Origin: Akkermansia muciniphila
GTDB taxonomy: Bacteria; Verrucomicrobiota; Verrucomicrobiia; Verrucomicrobiales; Akkermansiaceae
Reading direction: 5' to 3'
NCBI GenBank assembly: GCA_947624785.1
Contig: CANQLV010000013.1
Span: forward strand, 17,791 to 81,790
DNA length: 64,000 bases
This document shows positions 57,801 to 64,000 of the stretch, in pieces (the stretch's first letter is position 1; each line of letters opens with the position of its first letter). The position numbers were made by a program, and so were the translations under genes. The notes under the pieces are model-generated. The model was not told the DNA's origin, searched no databases, and saw only the letters and a program-made list of their open reading frames with translations.

Positions 57801-58069
57801 AATGAAATGGCATAATCGCACTCATCCCAACGCGGTTTGACGGATTCCCCTGTATAAAAAACTCGAATCCCTTTAAAGTTCTGATGCTTGTCTCCAAAAA
57901 CGGAGTAGATTAAAAAATCCGCCTGATCCTGGTCATCCACAACGGACATGCCCAGTCTTTCCGTCAAAACCGCGGACAGAATATTATCATGCGGATCGAA
58001 CCCCGGCCAGAAGTCCGCAAAAGCGACACGTTTGGCGTGCCGGGAATTTATACCTGCTGTCTCAACCAT
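54842..58069 (-). CDS. GT10-like, CMP-sialate synthetase-like and sialyltransferase-like fusion
   Basis: 1075 residues. 1-310: GT10-like, with 'IAFENYPAAGYVTEKLFDSL' and 'SLPIYWGAPDAGME'. About 355-570: acylneuraminate cytidylyltransferase (NeuA)-like, 'LAIIPAKKHSERCPHKNRRL' and 'AVLQPTSPFRRRGLLRQM'. About 570-740: a domain with 'ICIVSNKRDLKRNYSSFVDS' and 'YYLGDTDMNLRA', which resembles the start of sialyltransferase-type sequences (iD....Vi Ri); this is a weak call. 769-835: a KWDxWG module ('LVLKWDNWGTEEFLKMEEGK'). 845-1060: the unrecognised C-terminal domain shared with the 51060 gene. It overlaps the upstream gene by 22 bp. In NeuA the first motif is usually IPAR.GSKR; here it is IPAKKHSER, so activity is uncertain. 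Confidence 0.8.
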   Translation of the reverse strand: MVETAGINSRHAKRVAFADFWPGFDPHDNILSAVLTERLGMSVVDDQDQADFLIYSVFGDKHQNFKGIRVFYTGESVKPRWDECDYAISFMREDIPYPECHLRMPCWMNNGPVRRTGKVEQYSKDRKSLLSRHTRFCNFIYSNGNAPERIHFLRLLSRYKHVDCGGMVMNNMGSCVRDKIAFCSSCKFTIAFENYPAAGYVTEKLFDSLAALSLPIYWGAPDAGMEANPSRFVDAADFSTPEAVAEYVIRLDQDEDLYLSYMDGPLFVPGQPDIGEYVNRLTEFFSMISCGGNICRTGRPRTAACRLHHGYPVMSRHDDGKQWTGKAELLLPQSIKETPFPVFCPEGKDTASQFIRKLAIIPAKKHSERCPHKNRRLLNGRPLFLYSVSYALQEGFVPVVSTDSEEVMERCRREGIQCFRETVDDRRMENCVRQVLARFSCDMFAVLQPTSPFRRRGLLRQMAEDMEKGIIQSAYTARKTKMIGHLEGHFHLAHREQDAKKFFYFFDGNINVVTRKKFLESGTMFDDGSCPYPNDFPCCLQIDTEEEWKVLSRLGEFKDCQCFLASEGHKKRICIVSNKRDLKRNYSSFVDSCDKVMRISKMDNLNSGLAGKRTDIVLVSCFPGYLAFSPKERHMEILRGVPEIYFNNEELGYSNEFACRERLENWKFMPGEVHRSTGNFTTLSKALCLADYLFPEAQLYYLGDTDMNLRAAGSSKHHAPTENAYMQSLIDSGRVIPILEDAAGEFHYSTPALPVSSQDNGSSPDMVPVDTILISHPQWTDQFQMTEKRGRRLHRNDHATILQHDESKLVLKWDNWGTEEFLKMEEGKYRYLDYHYSSTINEVNKYAVELLINPYDGNNSVFRHSSRPFIGMRYHQWEGLLLLERMYRDIEKGVRKMPRLQSVLLMGICKDAFAALILAQRLKKDFPHLHIGVWGCPWTVDFSGKSPVYRGIKVSPSHEQIREKRPFNNLLERYGDPLQLLRQPESSGLCLFAFYSTNQHWTLDEEATNRLAPYLLKTYAHPAGSKEHYTVVHGKIVHLVKEKPALVQSWIEEMFRMMKTESGNHEVRRNLRISA

Positions 58070-60408
58070 GCGTGACCTCCGTGTTTTTGAAGAGATTTAT
58101 CCTTTACGATCATTTTTACTTTCGGTTTGATCGCCATGAGATTTTTTTGATTAAAGTACAATGTTTCAGGGAATAAATATTCCGGAGACAGAACAAGGGG
58201 ATGCCGGCCAATCACGTATTTATTGAGGTGGCTTTCATCGTGCCAAACGGCAATGACGCCGTCCTCAAGATCCCGCCTGACGGCATCCGCCAACTCCCGG
58301 CACATGCGGAGATAGTCTTCAGCCCTTCCCCCGTTGAAGCCTCCGGCGACATAATATTCTCCTTCGGATTGGAGCACCCGTGCCCGGGACATTCCATTTT
58401 TTTCATAGGGGTAAGTGGAACGGGCGCATTGGTAGTATCCCGGATGAAGCGCCACCATGAGCCCCTGCCGGTCCGTCGGGAAAATTTCCTGACCGACAGG
58501 CGCTACGGGAAGCAAAGTTCCATTCATGAAATAAATGTAGTCGTATTGCCGCAATTCCTCCCGAACAGTTAAAAAAGTCTCAAACCTTCTCAAGGTTTCC
58601 ATGGGCCATGGATAAAACGGCTTGGAGACAAGAGTCACGTCATCGCCGGTTTCCACTTCCGGATGATCCGTGAACAGAAAATAATGCACGTCATGCCCTG
58701 TCAGGAAATATTGTTTGGAGGCCGCATAAAACTCCTCCCAGAACGTCATATAACGCCCCGTGGCTATAAACAGGACAGCCACTTTTTTCCGGGGAGAAGA
58801 AGGCTCCTCCTGCCTGCCGCCGCTTAATAAATAGAAGGTTCCATCCTCCATCTTTTTAAACGACTCCACGCCCCAGCAATCCCACTTAAGAGTTATTTTC
58901 TCATCAGTGACGGAGAGGACGTCCGCTTCGTCATCCCGTTCAAAACGGCGAGCCCTGTCCCCAAAGACACGGACAATATCATGCCATTGCGGATGATGCA
59001 CTTCCATGAGACGCTCCTCATTAACCTGATTCGTAGAAATGTTCCAGTTTCTGCCCCTGAAATCTCCCGGAACCAGTCCTCCCCGCATCACGGAAGCATT
59101 GCCGGTCTGAATTGCCAGATGCATGGGCAGGGCCATTTCCTGTACATACCGGGTGCGGTTGCTGCTCCCGGTATCCAGCATCATCATATGCATGAAGTTG
59201 TCTTCCGTAAATCCATACCCGGCATGACGGAGCCTGGGCGAGATTTGAGAGATCATGTGAGGATTGGTCTCACAAATTATTAATTTCTCCAGCACATCCC
59301 GACTCAATACCAAGGTGGGGCCAAAGCAGCCGAAAAATCCGTTTCCTGAGAAGGGATACCCTCCACGCACGCTTAGATATTCGCCCGGCCCGCAATAAAA
59401 GCTGCTGAATTCCGGCGGAAGATGCAGATGGAATTTATTGACTGACTTGAAATAATCCCTTCCGTACAAATCATCATCGTCAATTTTGGCGAAGAGATCG
59501 TAATCGGAAACATTCAAATCCCTTACCGTGTCCAAGAAATTGGATAGCTGGTTCTTGTTGGGGAAAAGCCGCATCGTCAAACGGCCTTCGTGGATATAAT
59601 GTTCAAAGAGAGGGAGCACCGTTCTGCGGTACGTTCCTTCCGGGATCCCCTTGACAGCTGCGAACACATGGAGATTCGGATAGCTCTGATCCATCATGCA
59701 CCAAATCTGCCTCTGCAAATCCGTCAGCCGCTTATAGGATGAGAGACAAACAGCAATCTTGCAATCGGGCCTCTGCTTAGTCCGTTCGTGCTGGTAAAAC
59801 AAATTGTGGCGGGCCACACGGATCTTGAGGTCTCCCTGGCTGTTGGCAGCCTCCAGGGCAATATCAGTCGGCAACCGGTAATCGGCAAAAACCCGGGCAA
59901 CCCTGGAGCGTCGGGAAGCAGGGATGACGAGAGCATGCGTTCCCCATACGTAGGAGGTATTGGCATCCGTTTCTCCCGTTTTAAAATCTTCAAACAAGAT
60001 TTCATCAGTCTCACCCGGAGCCCCTTGCGGAGACCACACCGCATGATGGAACAGCCGGAAAATATCCGTCTCCGGATGCTCCTTCATTTCCTCCCTGAGA
60101 GCCGTTTCCAAACGGGAAGAAGCCACCATCGGCACGGCATCGCTTTCTCCGAAAATAAGCAGGTCATTTCCGGCATAGCTCCTGTCCTCCAGCAGACGTA
60201 TGAAAGATGCCCGCAAGGAACGGACGTGCGAACGTTCCGCAGACGCCGGAGACCTTCCCAGGTAGGAGGCGCTTTCCTCTTCCCGTGTATCCCTAAGGGC
60301 GGAAAGATCCGCGGTAGAGGGATAGAGCTCCAGCTCATAACCCATCCGGTGCAATTCCGAAGCCCCCTCCGACTTTTCCCCAGGCGACACAATCAAAACG
60401 CATTTCAT
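58048..60408 (-). CDS. GT2 / GT6 (ABO-type) fusion glycosyltransferase
   Basis: 786 residues. 1-205: a domain reminiscent of GT25 ('LLIFGESDAVPMVASSRLET'), moderate only. 215-470: GT2-like, 'VCLSSYKRLTDLQRQIWCMM' and 'LFAKIDDDDLYGRDYF'. 475-545: KWDxWG module ('ITLKWDCWGVESFKKMEDGT'). 555-786: GT6, the family of the human ABO enzymes. 'VALHPGYYQCARSTYPYEKN', 'GGFNGGRAEDYLRMC' and 'IAVWHDESHLNKYVIGRHPL' followed by 'VLSPEYLFPE' match closely. Where ABO enzymes have the metal-binding DVD, it reads FMNGTLL, so NGT; other bacterial GT6 proteins carry NxN and act without metal. The start has AAGAGGT. It overlaps the next gene by 22 bp and follows the GT31/GT11 gene by 12 bp. Confidence 0.87.
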   Translation of the reverse strand: MKCVLIVSPGEKSEGASELHRMGYELELYPSTADLSALRDTREEESASYLGRSPASAERSHVRSLRASFIRLLEDRSYAGNDLLIFGESDAVPMVASSRLETALREEMKEHPETDIFRLFHHAVWSPQGAPGETDEILFEDFKTGETDANTSYVWGTHALVIPASRRSRVARVFADYRLPTDIALEAANSQGDLKIRVARHNLFYQHERTKQRPDCKIAVCLSSYKRLTDLQRQIWCMMDQSYPNLHVFAAVKGIPEGTYRRTVLPLFEHYIHEGRLTMRLFPNKNQLSNFLDTVRDLNVSDYDLFAKIDDDDLYGRDYFKSVNKFHLHLPPEFSSFYCGPGEYLSVRGGYPFSGNGFFGCFGPTLVLSRDVLEKLIICETNPHMISQISPRLRHAGYGFTEDNFMHMMMLDTGSSNRTRYVQEMALPMHLAIQTGNASVMRGGLVPGDFRGRNWNISTNQVNEERLMEVHHPQWHDIVRVFGDRARRFERDDEADVLSVTDEKITLKWDCWGVESFKKMEDGTFYLLSGGRQEEPSSPRKKVAVLFIATGRYMTFWEEFYAASKQYFLTGHDVHYFLFTDHPEVETGDDVTLVSKPFYPWPMETLRRFETFLTVREELRQYDYIYFMNGTLLPVAPVGQEIFPTDRQGLMVALHPGYYQCARSTYPYEKNGMSRARVLQSEGEYYVAGGFNGGRAEDYLRMCRELADAVRRDLEDGVIAVWHDESHLNKYVIGRHPLVLSPEYLFPETLYFNQKNLMAIKPKVKMIVKDKSLQKHGGHAWLRQQV

Positions 60409-60420
60409 AAAATGTACCTC

Positions 60421-62676
60421 TTAAAGTTTAATCCATTGCGGGCAGAAAATGTCCTGCTCGTCCTCAATCTTTCCGGCAAACCACTGTTTTTGAATAAAAA
60501 CCCTCTGCTGGCCTCCAAGCCATGCCCCCCACCAGGAAAAGGAGGAACAGGAAAGGACGAGTTCCTGCATGGACGTCAATTCCCGGAGGGCGTCCAGCGT
60601 CTGATGCTCATCCATGACTATTTCAAAACGCCTTGCTTCCGGAACGCCCTCCATCAATTTCCGGGCCAATTCCGGAGAATCGGAAAAGACGGCCAGCTTA
60701 CTGATGTTGCCGGAAAGCCTCCGTAAAGCTTCATTAAGAAATGGAACATCCGGCGTACGGTACATATCCGTACGGTCAAGATAGTCCCCCATCCTTATAT
60801 GGACGCCGGCCACGCCCTCCTGGACGGGAGCAAGAAGAGGAGCAAACAGGGAACGGATTTCTTCCGCAACATCCTTGAAATACCGCTCACTCTGGAAATA
60901 CCCTCTCAGGGCGCCGTACCGAACCGTTTCAGGAATGGGATGGTACGAAAATCCGGGCTCCCGGTATGTCACGGGATCGTTATATCCGCCGTCCGGACAC
61001 AAGGCGCAAGCCTCGCCCAGATAAGTCATCAGCTCCCAGGTCTCGGAACTGTATCTCCAGGGAATACGGCATCCCACACCCAGCCGGAGAGCATGCGCAT
61101 AGGCAGCAGCTATCTGGAACAGATGGTTGCATGTACGCGAGCCGGGCATAAACTGCGTCGTGACGTAACCGGGAGATGCCGGAACAGAAGCGGGACGCAT
61201 GGATAAAAATTTACCGGTAACAGTCTTCTGCGGTTTCCGGGCATCCAGGCAGACCGTACCCAGCAGGTCAAAAGGATGTTCATCCCTGTCAGATCGCCTT
61301 TCAAGACACTGAAGGTGCAAATGGCGGGAATTACCCGGAGCGTGCTGGGAAACCTGGAACCCCAGCTCTTCCAAAACATAACTCAGGAAATCGGCAGACC
61401 ACAGGGATTGTTGCTTGTAGACTTCCATAAATGCACATAAATCATTCTCCGGAGTGTGATTTCCCTTCCCCTGCTCCTTCATGTATTGCCTGAACGCGGG
61501 CGTCATCACCCCGCGCATCAGGCGCACGTCCCGGAAACTTAATCGTAAGATTCCTCCGGGTTTTAGAGCACGGAAGGCTTCCGTGAAAAATCGGCAGGCC
61601 TCTGCAGGCGTTACTGTTCCAATGACGTGTTCCAGATAAAAAGCGTCTACGGAATCGCCCTTCCACGGGAGCGGCCTGGTAATATCATAATTGGGAGCGT
61701 CCAGATTCAACCAGCCATTCAATCTCCGGGTGCCGCACCCCAAATGGATATACAGGAGAGGAGATTGATCCATGATTTCCACGTTGCCGGAAGAAAGGCG
61801 GCGTTCAGCCCATAACCGGGCCAGGGACGGCATGTCCGGCCGCTGGAATATCTCCGTTTCAGACCCGATATACCGTTCTCCCTCCAAAAGGAGCTGCTCC
61901 ATAGGCCACATCTGCCATTTCAGCTTCAGTTCACCTTTGGAGCCAATACTCCACCAGCCGTAGCAGGAAGTATCCATTCTCCTGAACGCCCCGTTGGAAT
62001 AAAACAGCATTTCCCCTTTCCAGTGAAGATGAACAACATCACACACGGCGGAGGGAATTTTGTAATTGAACGAATACAGGGCCTGCATGATGTCGGGAGA
62101 ACACCAGTGGGCCGTTACCATGTCGTTATCCTGTTCCGGGTAATAAACATTGGACATGTAAAGGCGTTTCGTGGATTTCAAGCGTCCTCCGAGCCGGCCT
62201 GCCAGTTCACCCACGATCACATCCTCTGCCCCGCATTCCGCAAAACCCGGCGCATTCACCAGCTTTTCCACCATGCTGCGCTTCAGCAGGTAGCCCGCCC
62301 CTCCGCTCGGTGAATTGCGAAGCGCAACCATCGCATCCCCAATCAGATCATAATCTTCATCTATCAAGGAGGTCAACCGGCTCAATTCCAAATACGTATC
62401 GTCATCACATTTAAAGAGCCATTCAAATTCGTAATTCTCCAGCGCGTAACGAAAGAAGGATTTCACTTTTGCGGGGAGCTCGTTGTAGCCATCGGCCGCG
62501 TCAAGCCCCACCGTATCTTCTTCTTCCCCCTCCGGAGCCCGGTTTCCTCCCACAAAGAACATGCATTCAACGTTCTGCGCGGGATGGTTCAGCCACGTAG
62601 ACCTTACCGCCTTACGTTTATCTCCCGTTCCATGGCATGAACAAATGCCTACGACAATGTTTGTTTTCTTTTTCAT
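60421..62676 (-). CDS. GT31 / methyltransferase / GT11 fusion
   Basis: 751 residues from MKKKTNIVVG; GGAGGA lies 6 bp before this ATG and decides it against the tracked start five codons upstream. 1-200: GT31-like beta-1,3-glycosyltransferase ('KRKAVRSTWLNH', 'EWLFKCDDDTYLELSRL', 'AECGAEDVIVGELAG'). 210-275: a weaker KWDxWG module ('LKLKWQMWPMEQLL'). 305-470: SAM-dependent methyltransferase-like ('YIHLGCGTRRLNGWLNLD'). 490-751: GT11 alpha-1,2-fucosyltransferase ('GVHIRMGDYLDRTDM', 'LSCSSFSWWGAWLGGQQRVF'). In GT11 the donor motif is normally HxRRGD; here the second Arg is Met, and the GGxGNQ start is replaced by 'GSRTCNHLFQ'. Second gene of the operon. Confidence 0.85.
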   Translation of the reverse strand: MKKKTNIVVGICSCHGTGDKRKAVRSTWLNHPAQNVECMFFVGGNRAPEGEEEDTVGLDAADGYNELPAKVKSFFRYALENYEFEWLFKCDDDTYLELSRLTSLIDEDYDLIGDAMVALRNSPSGGAGYLLKRSMVEKLVNAPGFAECGAEDVIVGELAGRLGGRLKSTKRLYMSNVYYPEQDNDMVTAHWCSPDIMQALYSFNYKIPSAVCDVVHLHWKGEMLFYSNGAFRRMDTSCYGWWSIGSKGELKLKWQMWPMEQLLLEGERYIGSETEIFQRPDMPSLARLWAERRLSSGNVEIMDQSPLLYIHLGCGTRRLNGWLNLDAPNYDITRPLPWKGDSVDAFYLEHVIGTVTPAEACRFFTEAFRALKPGGILRLSFRDVRLMRGVMTPAFRQYMKEQGKGNHTPENDLCAFMEVYKQQSLWSADFLSYVLEELGFQVSQHAPGNSRHLHLQCLERRSDRDEHPFDLLGTVCLDARKPQKTVTGKFLSMRPASVPASPGYVTTQFMPGSRTCNHLFQIAAAYAHALRLGVGCRIPWRYSSETWELMTYLGEACALCPDGGYNDPVTYREPGFSYHPIPETVRYGALRGYFQSERYFKDVAEEIRSLFAPLLAPVQEGVAGVHIRMGDYLDRTDMYRTPDVPFLNEALRRLSGNISKLAVFSDSPELARKLMEGVPEARRFEIVMDEHQTLDALRELTSMQELVLSCSSFSWWGAWLGGQQRVFIQKQWFAGKIEDEQDIFCPQWIKL

Positions 62677-62693
62677 GGTTTTTCCTCCCATTT

Positions 62694-63740
62694 CTAAGCC
62701 GGCAGTTTTTCCACCGCGTCAAAGACTTCCTCCCAGCTGGCTACAGACGCTTCCAGCCCTCCAAGCTCCAGTCCACGTTCCCGCGCCGCATGGGCCATGT
62801 CGGATCTAAGGTTGGGTTCGTAAGCCATCTTGCTGGCGTAGTAAATGAAATCCCGTTCATGGTCGCACAGCCAGCCGGTTTTTCCGTGTTCCACCATCTG
62901 CCTCCAACCTCCACGGTTGTCCACCACAAGCACGCTTCCGCTGGCCATGGATTCAAACCCGACGCGCGGCCAGTTTTCCGTCGTGTCCGTCGGCTGGAGC
63001 ACGATTTGGCAGTGCTTGTAAAAGTCCTGCTGGCTCACTTCCCTCTGGTCGCGGGCCGTACGTATCCAACCGTAGGGCTCTCCGATTTTTTCCCGGCTCC
63101 TCTGGTCAAAGCCCAGAAACAGGCCCCTCTTAAAAAGGGGCGAGACGAAGTATTCGTAGATGTGGAGCGTGTTGGCCGCAAATTTGTCCGCGTCCTGGCG
63201 CGAGATGCGCCCGCAGCCGAAGTATTCCTGCGTCCTCTCCTCAATGAAAGGGAAGGATTCGTTGTAGAAGTAAGGCTTGAACGTCATGAAAACAATGGAG
63301 GGGTCGTCGTTGCAGCGCTTGAGCAGGGGCATGTTCTTCTGCCTGACTTCCTCATTCTGGTAAAGAAACATGGCAATGAGCCCCTGCTTCATGAGTTCCT
63401 TTTCCTTGTTGAAAAGCCAGGTCATGCAGTTGACAAAAATGGTGCGTTTGGTGCGCTGGCGAATGGCTGGCATGTTTTCCAGGAATTCTCCGTTGCAGAA
63501 TCCGATGATGGCATCCCCTTCCTGCAGGACTGTCCAGTCGTTGGGAGCGTGGATATGAACGCCCAGACGGATCATTTCCAAATAAAGGGCTTCATTTTCA
63601 AATCCGCCGTTGGTGGGGATGATATGGACGTCAATACCCATGTGGAGCCAGACCAGAATCTGGTGGTGGAGTTCGGTTCCCGCTCCCCCGTAGAGGCTGG
63701 GGAACCCGTTGACATAGATCTTTTTCAATGTGGTGCTCAT
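62694..63740 (-). CDS. GT4-like glycosyltransferase, first gene of operon
   Basis: A 348-residue GT-B type transferase. N-terminal 'IYVNGFPSLYGGAGTELHHQ' is the glycine-rich acceptor loop; 'FYKHCQIVLQPTDTTENWPR' and 'GFESMASGSVLVVDNRGGWR' form the GT4 donor site (E..ASG). Its stop lies 17 bp before the ATG of the GT31 fusion. It lacks the fused modules of its neighbours. As the first gene it should set expression of the operon. Confidence 0.9.
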   Translation of the reverse strand: MSTTLKKIYVNGFPSLYGGAGTELHHQILVWLHMGIDVHIIPTNGGFENEALYLEMIRLGVHIHAPNDWTVLQEGDAIIGFCNGEFLENMPAIRQRTKRTIFVNCMTWLFNKEKELMKQGLIAMFLYQNEEVRQKNMPLLKRCNDDPSIVFMTFKPYFYNESFPFIEERTQEYFGCGRISRQDADKFAANTLHIYEYFVSPLFKRGLFLGFDQRSREKIGEPYGWIRTARDQREVSQQDFYKHCQIVLQPTDTTENWPRVGFESMASGSVLVVDNRGGWRQMVEHGKTGWLCDHERDFIYYASKMAYEPNLRSDMAHAARERGLELGGLEASVASWEEVFDAVEKLPA

Positions 63741-64000
63741 GAAATAATGGAGTTAGATGTTGAACGAATTCATTGATGGACGCTAGCACGCTGCCTTTTA
63801 AGCTGGCAATGGGTAAATTTTGAAAATATGGCAAAGAAATACGTGCCACCGGAGAAGAATCCCCTCCCTTTTCCCACGTTGCCATCCGCCTCAAAAACTC
63901 ACCAAATATCATAACGTTCCCGACGTGTTTACACTGGTAATTCTTGTTCTCATGGTAGTTGGAACCATTGAACAATTTTACCTTCATTACCATGAACAAC
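63741..64000. other. Upstream region of the glycosyltransferase operon
   Basis: About 260 bp to the window end, visibly richer in A and T. The tracked 122-residue ORF here overlaps the GT4 gene in another frame and has no family features. A promoter for the operon should lie here; I see no clear -35/-10 pair. Confidence 0.4.

Noticed and set aside
63631-63999. 122-residue minus ORF at the right edge
   Set aside because: Overlaps the GT4 gene by 110 bp in another frame and shows no domain.

Overview
The window looks like chromosome from an Akkermansia-type member of the Verrucomicrobiota. This is an inference from gene content: high-GC DNA, a secreted GH20 hexosaminidase and GH18 enzyme with LamG/BACON-like modules, a PEP-CTERM protein, Sel1 and TPR secreted proteins, few strong Shine-Dalgarno sites, and large glycosyltransferases carrying host-type activities. 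Published comparative work on Akkermansia, as I recall it, reports that only some phylogroups make the corrin ring. The long cobalamin operon here would fit one of those.

Layout. 1-8.4 kb: a GrpB-family protein, a tiny two-gene unit (RHH-like and single-pass membrane protein) divergent from an HTH regulator, a frameshifted SecD-P1-head repeat protein, class I fumarase, a possible small RNA, a membrane protein, a 6-pyruvoyl-tetrahydropterin synthase/QueD homologue and a lipoprotein. 8.7-18.3 kb: GH20, Ffh, NadA, a MidA/NDUFAF7-type methyltransferase, an isolated nuoB-nuoC pair, an RbsD-like lipoprotein, a mini-RNase III-like protein and a MenE-like ligase. 18.5-38.9 kb: a Sel1-repeat protein, GH18 and PEP-CTERM proteins sharing a domain, an oxidoreductase, an M3 peptidase, an acetyltransferase, a TPR protein, ArgS, lipoproteins, a GNAT, a TlpA-like thioredoxin and a TfoX-N protein.

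39.2-50.5 kb: a riboswitch-controlled anaerobic cobalamin operon, cbiK-cbiL-permease-cbiC-cbiD-cbiET-cbiFGH-cbiA, with a convergent adenosyltransferase gene. It contains a CbiF-CbiG-CbiH triple fusion and a CbiA fused to a chloramphenicol-phosphotransferase-like kinase. cbiJ/cobK and the late nucleotide-loop genes are not seen in the window.

50.7-64 kb: tRNA-Ser(UGA), then a tight six-gene minus-strand glycosyltransferase operon whose bases look more AT-rich. Four of its products are multidomain fusions. Their parts resemble GT31, GT11 (alpha-1,2-fucosyltransferase), GT6 (ABO blood-group type), GT10 (Lewis-type fucosyltransferase), CMP-sialic acid synthetase, a sialyltransferase-like domain, GT2 and a methyltransferase. 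They share an unfamiliar 'KWDxWG' module, seen five times, and one gene carries a C9 tract just after its likely start, as in phase-variable genes. I regard this locus as the best candidate for an undescribed system: possible modular, phase-variable assembly of histo-blood-group/Lewis-like glycans by a mucin-associated bacterium. The domain calls come from reading motifs by eye; the glycan product is inference.
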